A DNA stretch of 64,000 bases from Mesorhizobium sp. J8 (GTDB taxonomy: Bacteria; Pseudomonadota; Alphaproteobacteria; Rhizobiales; Rhizobiaceae), in assembly GCF_016591715.1 (NCBI RefSeq), contig NZ_AP024109.1:2542001-2606000 (forward strand), given 5' to 3'. The position numbers and the translations under genes were made by a program. This document shows, one piece after another, positions 1-8,101 of this stretch (its first letter is position 1; each line of letters opens with the position of its first letter). The notes beneath the pieces were generated by a model. It had not been told where the DNA came from. It worked only from the letters and a program-made list of their open reading frames with translations, and made no database searches.

Positions 1-2
1 AT

Positions 3-323
3 CTGTCCAGCGTCACCGTGGCGGAAGTGCTGTTCGGCATCGAGGCCATGCCTGCCAGCCGGCGCAAAAATGCGCTGGCCGAAGCCTTTGGCGGGATTTG
101 TGCAGTCTTCGATCAGCGCATCCTGGCCTTCGACGCCGAGGCGGCGCGCCACTATGCCGGTCTCGCCGTAAAGGCGAGAGCCGCCGGAAAGGGGTTTCCC
201 GTGCCTGATGGATACATCGCAGCCATCGCCGCCGCGAAAGGCTTTCAGGTCGCGTCGCGCGACACGGCGCCGTTTTATGCGGCCAGTGTGTCCGTGATCA
301 ACCCGTGGGAGCCCGCAGCCTAG
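3..323 (+). CDS. VapC-like PIN-domain toxin, 5' end outside the window
   Basis: The reading frame is open to the left edge, so only the C-terminal part is present. VTVAEVLFGIE followed by SRR matches the second conserved acidic block of VapC ribonucleases, and PDGYIAAIAAAKGFQVASRD matches the third. Known family role: a Mg-dependent endoribonuclease toxin neutralised by a co-transcribed antitoxin. The antitoxin gene should lie just left of the window and is not visible. An internal GTG at 18 is not a credible start, because the protein would lose its first PIN motif. The family call is fairly secure; activity is unknown. Confidence 0.75.
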   Translation: MSSVTVAEVLFGIEAMPASRRKNALAEAFGGICAVFDQRILAFDAEAARHYAGLAVKARAAGKGFPVPDGYIAAIAAAKGFQVASRDTAPFYAASVSVINPWEPAA

Positions 324-485
324 CTTGTCCCATTCCGGAACAGCCTTTCCGGCATCGCTCTTGCAAGGCAGACAATGCCGGTTGATCCCGGTCCCGGTCG
401 CGTTCCAGATCGGGTTGTAGGCTCGCCGGGCTCGAGGTGTTGGGGTTCTCGCCCGGCGGGTTTACCGTTCCAGCGGCCAAACGGG

Positions 486-1208
486 CTAGGTCCGCTTTCC
501 CTTCAGCCTGTCCCGCAGCCGGCGCAGTTGCCGCCGCCACCATGGCTTCGGCTTGCGCGGGACCAGGACCATCTTGCCGTCGATGACGGCGTCGTCCACC
601 CAGTCATGCACCCGCATGCGCCAACCGGCGGTGACGCGGGCAAGCAGGGGCAACGGATCCTCGCCCGCGATGCGCACCAGGGCCGGATCCTTCAGCGCGA
701 GACGGAAATCGAAACCCTGGGCAAGGAGCGCGCGCAGGAACACGATCTGGCGTCGCATGCGGTGGAAGTCGGTTCCCTGTCCATTGACCATCGTGCGGGC
801 GCCGATCCACTGATGGAGACGGGCGCCCCTTAATGTTTCGGCGGGCGGCCGGAAGGAAACCTGTTGGCGCCCGTCCTCGATGCGGCTTGTCGGTGTCAGC
901 GGATACCAGAAATCGAGCGGCGCGCGGATCGGAACCCTGACGCTGGCGCTGGCGAGCGCGGCCTCGGTCGCGCCGCGCCGGAGGCAGATCGCGCTTTCCG
1001 CCGTGAACCCCAGTCCCGCAAGCGCATCGAGCAGCAAGCTTCCGCCACCCATAGCGAAAGCTGCGTTGATGCGGTCGCTCAGGAGGGGAGACCACAAGTC
1101 GCGCGGCACCCATGTCAGCCTACGTCTGGCGACATCCACGACGACGATGATGTCGGCGTTGGCGTCCCAATTGTCCCTGTCGAGGATTGCTACGACCACG
1201 GCTGCCAA
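486..1208 (-). CDS. LCP (LytR-CpsA-Psr)-domain-like protein, soluble form
   Basis: This is a 240-residue protein. The start is TTG at 1208, chosen because a perfect AGGAGG lies about six bases upstream. The N-terminal block ADIIVVVDVARRRLTWVPRDLW matches the LCP core (acidic strand, then PRD), followed by DRINAAFAMGG. Near residues 145-170, GTDFHRMRRQIVFLRAL matches the LCP block with its conserved Arg pairs. Known LCP proteins transfer polyprenyl-linked glycans to cell-envelope acceptors and normally carry an N-terminal membrane anchor. None is visible here, and the C-terminus is strongly basic. Enzymatic activity is therefore uncertain. Confidence 0.65.
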   Translation of the reverse strand: MAAVVVAILDRDNWDANADIIVVVDVARRRLTWVPRDLWSPLLSDRINAAFAMGGGSLLLDALAGLGFTAESAICLRRGATEAALASASVRVPIRAPLDFWYPLTPTSRIEDGRQQVSFRPPAETLRGARLHQWIGARTMVNGQGTDFHRMRRQIVFLRALLAQGFDFRLALKDPALVRIAGEDPLPLLARVTAGWRMRVHDWVDDAVIDGKMVLVPRKPKPWWRRQLRRLRDRLKGKRT

Positions 1209-1274
1209 GCGAGACCTCCTCTGGCCGGAATGCAGGACGCCAAGACCGGCTTGGTTCTGTCGAGAAGGAAGCGA

Positions 1275-1351
1275 TGGTCGGAGTGGCGTGATTCGAACAC
1301 GCGACCCCCTGATCCCAAATCAGGTGCGCTACCAGGCTGCGCTACACTCCG
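1275..1351 (-). tRNA. tRNA-Pro (anticodon TGG)
   Basis: The minus strand folds as a cloverleaf of 77 nt including an encoded CCA (plus-strand TGG at 1275-1277). The acceptor stem is CGGAGTG/CACTCCG with discriminator A. The anticodon arm is CCTGA-TTTGGGA-TCAGG, giving anticodon TGG, and the T-arm carries GTTCGAATC. It sits alone between the LCP-like gene and the flavin monooxygenase. Confidence 0.96.
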
Positions 1352-1423
1352 ACGCCCCGCGCGTATAGGGGTCGCACGCCTGGAAGGCAACACAAAAACG
1401 GAGATCAAAAGCGACCGTTCGAT

Positions 1424-2623
1424 TCAGCGCTTCTGGCCGGCGATCTTCCTGGCGATCGCGGCGCCTTGGATTCTTGCATTGGCAAAGCAGCCGCGAATGC
1501 TCGGCCGCATGCCGGTGAACCAGAGCCCGGGGAGCTGCGGATCGTTCGCGGCGCCGTTGAACAGCGGTACGCCCTTGGCGTCGAGCACGCCAAGCCCACC
1601 CAGCATCGTCTCCAGCCCGGTGCGATAGCCGGTGGCCGCGATGACAATGTCGGGCGCGATCGTCTGGCCATTGTCGAGCACGACGCCACCGGGCCTGAAT
1701 TCGCGCAACTGCGGCACCACGATGATGCGCCCGGCCTTGATGGCTGCGACCGCGCCATCGTCCGCGGCGATCGCCGTATAGTCGGAACCGAGCCGGCTGG
1801 CGCCGCCCGCCGGGGCAGGCGGCAGGCCGTATTTCGTCAGATCGCCGAACACCAGGCGCTGGGTTGCCGCCATGGCCGCGTCAGCGAGCCTTGTCGGCAG
1901 GCTGGCCATGAGCGGCGATATGCGGTGCACGGCGATCTTGCGGATGCGTTTGGGCAGCAGCGAAGGTCCATTGCGTGCCGAAAGCCACATCTGGCCCGTC
2001 TCGACGCCGGAAAGATGGTTGAGCGCGTCGAAGCCGGAATTGCCGGCGCCGACCACCAGCACCTTCTTGCCGGCATAGTCGCTTGCCTTGCCGAAATCGG
2101 CCGAGTGGATGATCGATCCCGAAAAATCCTCCATGCCCTTCCAGGCGGGAATGAAGGGTTGCCGGTCGCGCCCGGTGGCTATCACCACATGCCGCGCCGC
2201 CATCACGCCGGTATTTGTCCGCAGCAGCCAGTGATCGTCGCGAAATTCGATCTCGTCGACCACGACACCGAAGGCGATCGGCAGCCGGTGCGTTTGGGCG
2301 AAATCGTTGAGGTGACGGATGACAGCGCTGCGATGCGGGAAAGCCGGGGTCCCTGCCGGATAAGAAACGCCGGGCAATGCGGAGAGGTCGCGATGCGTGT
2401 TGAGATGCAGATTGTCGTGGCGGCGATGCCAGGGTTCGGCCAGCCGCCCCTCGCGCTCCAGGACTTGCACCGTCACGCCGGCCCCGGCCAGTGCGTGCGC
2501 GGCGGCAAGCCCTGCGGCGCCCGCGCCGATGACAATCGTGCCGTCCAATATCGCTGGCTCGCCGACCCCCGACGGCAAGACTTTCGCTTCCGCGCCCATT
2601 CGTGTCTTTATCGTCGTCATCAT
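1424..2623 (-). CDS. FAD/NAD(P)-dependent flavin monooxygenase-like oxidoreductase
   Basis: About 399 residues from the ATG at 2623; a GAAGG motif sits just upstream, and the ATG at 2620 is equally possible. A FAD-binding Rossmann motif VIGAGAAGLAAA lies near the N-terminus. A second dinucleotide motif, VVGAGNSGFD, lies mid-protein and is typical of NADPH binding in class B flavin monooxygenases. ATGYR near the C-terminus is the usual FMO/YUCCA signature. Plant-type YUCCA enzymes make indole-3-acetate, but the substrate cannot be read from this sequence. The gene is monocistronic. Confidence 0.85.
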   Translation of the reverse strand: MMTTIKTRMGAEAKVLPSGVGEPAILDGTIVIGAGAAGLAAAHALAGAGVTVQVLEREGRLAEPWHRRHDNLHLNTHRDLSALPGVSYPAGTPAFPHRSAVIRHLNDFAQTHRLPIAFGVVVDEIEFRDDHWLLRTNTGVMAARHVVIATGRDRQPFIPAWKGMEDFSGSIIHSADFGKASDYAGKKVLVVGAGNSGFDALNHLSGVETGQMWLSARNGPSLLPKRIRKIAVHRISPLMASLPTRLADAAMAATQRLVFGDLTKYGLPPAPAGGASRLGSDYTAIAADDGAVAAIKAGRIIVVPQLREFRPGGVVLDNGQTIAPDIVIAATGYRTGLETMLGGLGVLDAKGVPLFNGAANDPQLPGLWFTGMRPSIRGCFANARIQGAAIARKIAGQKR

Positions 2624-2734
2624 GCCTTCAAGTGGCACGATCATGTATCTGACATATGCCGCCCACCGGCCAAAAGGAATAGGCGGCTGTTGCAAAAACC
2701 TCCGGCATTGTGTCGCGGATTTTACAAGCGCCGG

Positions 2735-3703
2735 CTAATGAGCCGGGTCGGCATGGCGATGCACCAGCTTGAAGGCGCCGTCCTCCAGCCGGAACACTTC
2801 CGTCACCCGCAAGGTCATCTCGGTCGCCTCGCCGTTCCTGCCCATGCGCGTCTTGGCATGCTGCAGGCCGGTCCAGAAGGCCAGATCGCCGCTCGCTGAA
2901 GCCTGCAGCACCTCCAGGTCGGTGCTGCCGCCCTTGTGGAAGCTCGCGGCGTCGCGCTCGTAGCGGCCCGCAACCGCCTCGGCGCCTTCGAGATGGTCGC
3001 CGCGCGGCGAAAAGAACGTCGCCGGCCCAGCATGGGTGACGATCGCCTTCAGCGAAGTTGCATCGCCGTTGACATAATCCTCGGCGATCTTCTCGCGCTG
3101 CTTCATGAAGGCATCGAAGGACGAGCCGCCGGGATGCACCTTCCTGATCCAGCTTTCCAGGCCGGCCATGAAATTCTCGAGGAAGGCGGCGGTATCGGCA
3201 TTGGTGACGGCGCCCTTGTCGTCGAGCAGTTCCGCGACATTGCCGATGTAAGCCTCCGGCTGCTGCATCACCGGCATGTCCAGGAAGACGAAGGTCTGCC
3301 GGAGGGCCTGGTTGGAGCCGAAAGCGCCGATCTTGCTAGGGCTGACGCTGACGACCCCGGCGGGCAGGCCCTTGAACACGCTCTTGCCCGACGGCCGCGA
3401 GCCGACATCGAGCGCATTCTTCAGACAGCCCGGGATCGAGCGGTTGTATTCCGGGGTGACGAACAGCGCCGCGTCGCATTCGCGTATCGCCGCGCGGAAG
3501 GCCGACCACGCCGCTGGCGGGCTGTCGCCGTCCAGATCCTCGTTGTAGAGCGGCAGCTCGCCGATCTCGACGAAGCGGCAGCGCACCGAATCCGGCGCAC
3601 GGGCGGCCAGCGCCTTGGCGATCTTGCGGCTGAAGGATTGGGCGCGCAGGCTGCCGACGAGCACGGCGAGCTGCAGGACGGCATGTTCGGTTGCATCGGT
3701 CAT
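2735..3703 (-). CDS. NADPH-dependent FMN reductase fused to a SnoaL/NTF2-like domain
   Basis: 322 residues from the ATG at 3703 (the open frame extends further upstream without family similarity). Residues about 5-185 form a flavodoxin-like NADPH:FMN reductase domain, with GSLRAQSFSRKIAKAL as phosphate-binding loop and PEYNRSIPGCLKNALD as the conserved loop over the flavin. Residues about 200-320 resemble a SnoaL/DUF4440-type fold (DAFMKQREKIAEDYVNGD, then FSPRGDHLEG and the WTGLQHA strand). The two domains are usually separate proteins. The fusion suggests a quinone or aromatic reductase with a small-molecule sensor or second catalytic domain; this is inference. Confidence 0.8.
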   Translation of the reverse strand: MTDATEHAVLQLAVLVGSLRAQSFSRKIAKALAARAPDSVRCRFVEIGELPLYNEDLDGDSPPAAWSAFRAAIRECDAALFVTPEYNRSIPGCLKNALDVGSRPSGKSVFKGLPAGVVSVSPSKIGAFGSNQALRQTFVFLDMPVMQQPEAYIGNVAELLDDKGAVTNADTAAFLENFMAGLESWIRKVHPGGSSFDAFMKQREKIAEDYVNGDATSLKAIVTHAGPATFFSPRGDHLEGAEAVAGRYERDAASFHKGGSTDLEVLQASASGDLAFWTGLQHAKTRMGRNGEATEMTLRVTEVFRLEDGAFKLVHRHADPAH

Positions 3704-3947
3704 GGCGAAACGTCCGTTTTGCTGGTGGCTCACAGGGAAGGCCGGCACGGCTCGGCCGCCCGACGTTTCGATAATGTCGGCAGCGGAGCGAGGTTCCCTT
3801 GCGCCGGCGTGCGCCCGAGGCGCTTGCGGCCTTGCCGCCGCGGTGATTGCACAGTAATGACGGGTTGGCGCGAGTTTCAGGCTCCCGATGACCCTGGAAA
3901 CGGCGCTGAACAACGGTACCCGGTCTTCGGGCGGCAAAGAGGTGGTC

Positions 3948-4253
3948 ATGTCCGCGCGCATTTTCAGTCCAGCCAAAACCGCGATGCAGTCCGGCAAGGC
4001 CAAGACCGGATATTGGGTGCTGGAATTCGATCCCGCCCAACGCAAGAAGATCGACCCGCTGATGGGCTACACCAGCTCGGGCGACATGCTGAGCCAGGTG
4101 AAGCTCACCTTCGACACGAAGGAAGAGGCGATTGCCTACGCCGAGAAGGAAAAGATCGCCTACCGCGTCGAAGAGCCGAAGGAAGCCAAGCGCCGGCAGA
4201 TTTCCTATTCGGACAATTTCCGCTATGACCGCAGGACGCCCTGGACGCACTGA
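3948..4253 (+). CDS. ETC complex I subunit, NDUFS4 family
   Basis: 101 residues from the ATG at 3948, which follows an AGAGGTGG ribosome-binding site; the frame is open upstream from 3888 without similarity. MSARIFSPAKTAMQSGKAKTGYWVLEF, then MGYTSSGDMLSQVKLTFDTKEEAIAYAE and the C-terminal SDNFRYDRRTPWTH are diagnostic of the alphaproteobacterial homologue of the mitochondrial 18-kDa complex I subunit. It is an accessory subunit on the peripheral arm of NADH:ubiquinone oxidoreductase. In alphaproteobacteria it is usually encoded away from the nuo operon, as here. Confidence 0.92.
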   Translation: MSARIFSPAKTAMQSGKAKTGYWVLEFDPAQRKKIDPLMGYTSSGDMLSQVKLTFDTKEEAIAYAEKEKIAYRVEEPKEAKRRQISYSDNFRYDRRTPWTH

Positions 4254-4306
4254 CTTCGAGTCCTGCCCCACGCGGCATGAATGACCAGCCGGCTCGGCCG
4301 GCCGAC

Positions 4307-4383
4307 GGTCCCGTAGCTCAGCTGGATAGAGCACCGGCCTTCTAAGCCGATGGTCGCAGGTTCGAATCCTGCCGGGATCGCCA
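4307..4383 (+). tRNA. tRNA-Arg (anticodon TCT)
   Basis: A 77-nt cloverleaf with encoded CCA. The acceptor stem is GGTCCCG/CGGGATC, with one G-T pair and discriminator G. The anticodon arm reads CCGGC-CTTCTAA-GCCGA with anticodon TCT. The T-arm contains GGTTCGAATCC. The gene borders the glycosyltransferase islet on its right. Confidence 0.96.
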
Positions 4384-4672
4384 ATCTACTCAATGGCTAT
4401 CGGATCCGGCTGACTCTGAATCTAAACCTTCGCCAAGAGATCAAACTCCACGAACGCCCGCACTTTGGCGGAGCGAGGCGCGTATCATTCCGCGCGAGCG
4501 CTGGCAGCAGGGCATGCGCCGCCCGAAATGCGCATGATAATTCTCGGCGGCTTCAACGACGGCTGGATCTGTTTCCGCGATCCCCATGCCCTAAGACGCC
4601 AAGGAAGGATTGGCATCGAAGAGGCAATTGGCAAAATCGCCGGGAGGCCTGCCGTGCCTGACAGCTGCCGAC

Positions 4673-5458
4673 TTAAAATGACCACCTATCCCGCTGGCGC
4701 CATAGATCCATAGGAGTTCGCCACAAGCGATACCAACCGGCTCTCCTTATTTGCTCGGTTATCGGAGCCTCCCCGTACATCTTGAAGAATTGCAGCACGC
4801 GCGGGCTGGCGAAAGCCTTTTTCCCACGTGTGTTGTAGTCGCTGACCGGAAGGCGGTGCCGACTGACAATCAGCTCATTTCGCGAGAGTGCGACGCCGAT
4901 GCAGAACTGCTCTGGGGCATCGGTTTTGGTCAATTCGCGTACGGCCAGCATCGCGGAATAAGCGTCGGTTAACGATCCGATATTGGCACGATGAATGCCC
5001 AGGATTCCGCTTTGCCACATTGGTTCGTGGCCTGTCAGGGTGTAGTCTCCGATCTTGATGCCCTTGCCTGTGAGAACGGGGTAAAGCCGATGCTCGCCCT
5101 CGCATTTACGCATGAAGGAGCGAGTCGGCGAAATATGTTGGAACCCTCTGGAGGGATCGACATAGGGATAGTGGTCGGAGTCCATGAAGATGAGGCGGTC
5201 CGCCCGCTTCAGGATTTCGATCAGGAAAGCAGCTTTGATGCCGAAATGATAGCGCCAGCCGAAAGACATCAGCTCTTTCTGGTCGGCGGTTATGATCATC
5301 GTCTCGATGGGATATCGGCGAACAAGATCGGGCCTGTCTGTTGCGATGATTATTTTGGCGCTTGGGCAATTGTACAAAAGCTTAAGTGCACTAAGCAGTG
5401 CGCCAAAATGATAAACCTCGTTATCGCCATAGACGATATAACCAAAAACGTCGTTCAT
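4673..5458 (-). CDS. GT-A-fold glycosyltransferase-like protein
   Basis: 261 residues from the ATG at 5458; the preceding 75 codons of open frame have no family features and no better start. MNDVFGYIVYGDNEVYHFGALLSALKLL, followed by the MDSDHYP block (a DxD nucleotide-sugar/metal motif), indicates a GT8-like nucleotide-diphospho-sugar transferase. HEPMWQSGILGIHR resembles the substrate loop of that fold. Donor and acceptor are unknown. The gene is visibly AT-richer than its neighbours and is convergent with tRNA-Arg, suggesting acquisition by transfer. It is divergent from the acyltransferase/GT8 pair on the plus strand. Confidence 0.65.
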   Translation of the reverse strand: MNDVFGYIVYGDNEVYHFGALLSALKLLYNCPSAKIIIATDRPDLVRRYPIETMIITADQKELMSFGWRYHFGIKAAFLIEILKRADRLIFMDSDHYPYVDPSRGFQHISPTRSFMRKCEGEHRLYPVLTGKGIKIGDYTLTGHEPMWQSGILGIHRANIGSLTDAYSAMLAVRELTKTDAPEQFCIGVALSRNELIVSRHRLPVSDYNTRGKKAFASPRVLQFFKMYGEAPITEQIRRAGWYRLWRTPMDLWRQRDRWSF

Positions 5459-5642
5459 TCGATCAAACGGGAGAGTGCCTGAGATGCTCCCACTACCAAC
5501 ACGCGCAACTGCAATCCACCCAAAAGTTCCCAATGTGGGGCGAGGGACTGATGGATTGGTCCCTTGCGCCTGTCCAAAGTTTCTTGGTTGATGGCTCGAC
5601 CGATCCAAGACTACGTCGCGGGAGCGTTGGGGAGATATCCAA

Positions 5643-6236
5643 ATGTCTGCGCTGTCCAAATGGCTGAGAGACGCACGTTCCAAATTGCCGGAACACGTGA
5701 GGGTCGGCCGCCATACCTACGGCGTGACATGGCGAAAGGTCCTGTTTCCCTCGAAGGACGCCCCGCTGGAAATCGGCGCCTTTTGCTCGGTTGCCGGCCA
5801 AGTGCTCTTCATATGCTCCGGCCAGCATCCGACCGGGAGCGCAACTTCGTTTCCGATCTACAGTCGGTTGCTGAAGCAGCCCGAGCCGATTGCAAATGGC
5901 GGCAGGCCGGGTGGCGTTACCGTCGGCAATGATGTCTGGATCGGCAACGGCGCCATGATTTTGCCGGGCGTCGAGATCGGCGACGGCGCTGTCGTCGGGG
6001 CAGGGGCGGTGGTCACGAAGAACGTGCCTCCTTACGCGATCGTCGGCGGCTCCCCGGCAAGGTTGATCAGATACCGCTTTTCGAAGGACATCATCTCGAA
6101 ACTGCTTGCCATTCAATGGTGGCGTTGGGACGACGAGAAGATCAAGGCCGAGGCGGCCATCCTAACCGGTCCCATAGAGGCTTTCGTCGAGAGGCATTCT
6201 GTGGCAGGCACGCGACGAAATGACGGCAGCGGTTAG
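5643..6236 (+). CDS. CatB/Vat-type hexapeptide-repeat O-acetyltransferase
   Basis: 197 residues; GGGGAGA lies seven bases before the ATG. The N-terminal half contains [14 protein letters not shown], the usual CatB-related active-site region with a catalytic His. The core contains left-handed beta-helix hexapeptides: [37 protein letters not shown] and [18 protein letters not shown]. The C-terminal helix [10 protein letters not shown] is typical. It transfers acetyl groups from acetyl-CoA, here probably to a cell-surface sugar given the flanking glycosyltransferases. It overlaps the start of the GT8 gene, implying co-transcription. Confidence 0.88.
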   Translation: MSALSKWLRDARSKLPEHVRVGRHTYGVTWRKVLFPSKDAPLEIGAFCSVAGQVLFICSGQHPTGSATSFPIYSRLLKQPEPIANGGRPGGVTVGNDVWIGNGAMILPGVEIGDGAVVGAGAVVTKNVPPYAIVGGSPARLIRYRFSKDIISKLLAIQWWRWDDEKIKAEAAILTGPIEAFVERHSVAGTRRNDGSG

Positions 6237-7203
6237 CGGAACGATGAAGTCGTGTTTCTTCCTGGCGACGGATGCCAACTACTTTCCCTATGCCTGCCTC
6301 ACAGCGCGCCGGATACTGGACGTCTCCACGCCGATCGACGGCTTTCTGCTCTACACCGGTGCGAGCGAACCCGATCTTGAAGTCGCCCGCCGCTTGTTGA
6401 AAGGCAGAGTCAAACTGGTGGATGTCACGGACTTCATGACGAATTTCGGGTTTCGTTTCGGGACCTACAGCATTGCCGCTTACGTTCGGCTTTTCGCCGA
6501 CCGGTTTCCGTTTTTCGAGCCGTATGATCGCATCGCATACACGGACTGCGACGTTCTCTTCAACCGAGACATCAATGACCTGGCTGGACAGCCGCTGCGC
6601 GCCCCGCTGCTCGCCGCGCATGACGACTATATGTATTTCAGGCCTTCCTACCGGCAAAAGCTCAAGCTGGCGCCCGGTGCGCCATACTTCAATTCGGGTG
6701 TCGTCGTCTTCGACATGAACGCGGTCCGCGAGAATGCCCTGCTGGAGCAAACCCGAAAGACCGCCATTCAAGGCAAGATGAACGACCAAAATGCGTTGAA
6801 CGTCGTCTTCGAGGGCAAATGGCAGACGATGCACCCGAACTGGAATCTGCAATCGCTGGGGACGAGGGAGTTTCGCTTTTCCCAAGCCTGGGCCAGGCAT
6901 TTCGCCGGCGGCAAGCCGTGGGGCAGCCAGGTCGGAGTCGAACTGGAGGCGCTGAGCATCTGGCGCGACCTGGCAAAGGGTACGCCCTGGCGCAAGCCGT
7001 TCGAGCAGCGCATACCCTTCGAGCGCGGCGTGATGAAGCGCTTCTTCCGCCGTTTCGACGTCGTTGCCGGCCTTTTCGGCAAGGATATCCAGCGCCGCCG
7101 CGCCAGATATGACGGCTCGAAGATGCATCGGATCTACGCCCGGCAGGCTGAAGAAGGCGCACTGGCGGTCCAGTTCCCGGAAGTGCTCGGCGGCTTTGGC
7201 TGA
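6220..7203 (+). CDS. Family 8 glycosyltransferase
   Basis: 327 residues from 6220, or 319 from the ATG at 6244, which fits homologues starting [18 protein letters not shown]. The DxD motif is in [30 protein letters not shown] and [11 protein letters not shown] are the other GT8 signature blocks. GT8 enzymes are retaining transferases that use UDP-glucose or UDP-galactose, often in LPS or capsule assembly. The first 17 bases overlap the acyltransferase gene, so the two probably modify the same glycan. Confidence 0.9.
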   Translation: MTAAVSGTMKSCFFLATDANYFPYACLTARRILDVSTPIDGFLLYTGASEPDLEVARRLLKGRVKLVDVTDFMTNFGFRFGTYSIAAYVRLFADRFPFFEPYDRIAYTDCDVLFNRDINDLAGQPLRAPLLAAHDDYMYFRPSYRQKLKLAPGAPYFNSGVVVFDMNAVRENALLEQTRKTAIQGKMNDQNALNVVFEGKWQTMHPNWNLQSLGTREFRFSQAWARHFAGGKPWGSQVGVELEALSIWRDLAKGTPWRKPFEQRIPFERGVMKRFFRRFDVVAGLFGKDIQRRRARYDGSKMHRIYARQAEEGALAVQFPEVLGGFG

Positions 7204-7466
7204 ACCATCCGCCGCCGCGCCGCTGTGGATAGTAACCGCGCGTTTACCACGTCCCGGTGCTCGTGTTGCGGCCTGCCGCCAGACTCGCCGAAATGGAGCT
7301 GCCTGAACCCGTCAGGCAACCCCGAAGCCCGGCGGCCGGCGTTTTCATATACCCACGGGACGCGTGCTTGAACGCGTTCCAAGTATGCGTCGGCCGTCAC
7401 CGCGCCTCCATTGAAAAGGCATGCCCGCCGCGGCAATGGGAAACCGCGACGGCTTGGTGACGCCCC

Positions 7467-7736
7467 TCACAGGGCGCCATGGGAAAATCGAGGCTTCGCC
7501 AGCAGGCCGGCGACCTTGGCCGCCTTGCGCAGGGTCTTGCGGGCTTCGACCGGGCTGCGTAGGCCGTCGAGCGCGTCGCGGCAGACGCGGCTCGCCGAGC
7601 GCCAGGCGCCATCGCGCGCCTGTCTGGGCCAGCGCTGGTCCAGGCATTCCATCGCCTCGAAGCAGCTCGAAACCTTGCGCTGGCCGTTTGGCTGGAAATC
7701 GATCACGACCGGCTCGGAAAACCAGACATCGTTCAT
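7467..7736 (-). CDS. DUF982 family small protein
   Basis: 89 residues from the ATG at 7736, set by GGAGG seven bases upstream. Conserved DUF982 features: WFSEPVVIDF at the N-terminus, the central EAMECLDQRWP, then SRVCRDALDG and an Ala-rich C-terminal helix. The family is largely restricted to Rhizobiales and has no known biochemical role. A GGAAC-N18-TT promoter lies about 90 bp upstream, suggesting general-stress control. Two further DUF982 genes are in this window (8519-8764 and 42831-43133). Confidence 0.85.
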   Translation of the reverse strand: MNDVWFSEPVVIDFQPNGQRKVSSCFEAMECLDQRWPRQARDGAWRSASRVCRDALDGLRSPVEARKTLRKAAKVAGLLAKPRFSHGAL

Positions 7737-7826
7737 CACTTCCTCCGTTCTTATGATCGTCTTTTGAGCAAGCAATCGGCGCTGGATGGCGCCCTATGCG
7801 GCTCCGCGATTGCGGACCCGCGCGTT

Positions 7827-7851
7827 AACCAATCACCGGGCCTTAGGTTCC
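7827..7851 (-). promoter_or_regulatory. RpoE2/EcfG-type general stress promoter
   Basis: On the minus strand, GGAAC (7851-7847) is followed by 18 bases and TT (7828-7827). This matches the rhizobial RpoE2 consensus GGAAC-N18/19-TT. It points at the DUF982 gene starting at 7736 and would give a leader of roughly 85 nt. Confidence 0.55.
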
Positions 7852-7893
7852 GAAGAATTTCAAGAGTTGGGGCAGTTGCGGGAAAATGTGAGC

Positions 7894-7921
7894 GGCTAGG
7901 CTCGGCGCCTTGAGCCTAGCC
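7894..7921. other. Perfect 10-bp hairpin
   Basis: GGCTAGGCTC and GAGCCTAGCC flank an 8-base loop. There is no T-run on either side, so it is not a standard terminator. It lies just upstream of the perfect Shine-Dalgarno at about 7944-7950. Confidence 0.5.
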
Positions 7922-7954
7922 TTCCGCCCGGGATCACAAAAACAAGGAGGTAGA

Positions 7955-8014
7955 GTGATCGGGCAGCGTCCGGACGAACTCAGGCGTCGGCCAATCCGCG
8001 ATTGCGGACGTTGA
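7955..8014 (+). CDS. Possible 19-codon leader peptide
   Basis: AAGGAGG is followed by GTG at 7955 and a 19-codon frame (VIGQRPDELRRRPIRDCGR) ending in TGA. The ribosome-binding site is near perfect, but the peptide is very short and Arg-rich, and its C-terminal codons lie inside one of the 15-base repeats. It could be a leader peptide for the downstream membrane ORF or a chance frame. Confidence 0.25.
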   Translation: MIGQRPDELRRRPIRDCGR

Positions 8015-8101
8015 AAAAATCGCGTGACCAAAGTCACTGCCACACCCTCACGGGCGGCGCTAATGAACCCGGCAGGCTGATGAAACGCGGGAAGACCTCT
8101 C

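Larger units (their letters stand above)
7803..8009. repeat. Pair of identical 15-base repeats, TCCGCGATTGCGGAC
   Basis: The copies are at 7803-7817 and 7995-8009. Each can fold as TCCGC-GATT-GCGGA. They flank the stress-type promoter and the hairpin between a DUF982 gene and small membrane ORFs. They could be operators for one regulator; no family is recognised. Confidence 0.55.
7737..8101. other. Intergenic regulatory region between a DUF982 gene and small membrane ORFs
   Basis: No conventional gene is seen. This 365-bp stretch between divergent genes holds a GGAAC-type promoter on the minus strand, two identical 15-base repeats, a perfect 10-bp hairpin, a strong Shine-Dalgarno with a 19-codon frame, and a GTGAC-CAAA-GTCAC palindrome at 8024-8037. 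Confidence 0.6.

Noticed and set aside
4465..4713. 82-codon plus-strand frame after tRNA-Arg
   Set aside because: Part of it (MRMIILGGFNDGWICF) looks protein-like, but it overlaps the end of the opposite glycosyltransferase gene and has no ribosome-binding site. It may be a remnant.
4307..7300. Integrative element with att repeats at tRNA-Arg
   Set aside because: No integrase gene and no repeat of the tRNA 3' end were found to the right within the window.
7134..7436. 100-codon minus-strand frame after the GT8 gene
   Set aside because: Its C-terminal third is antisense to the GT8 coding region and the rest has shadow-like Arg/Pro composition.
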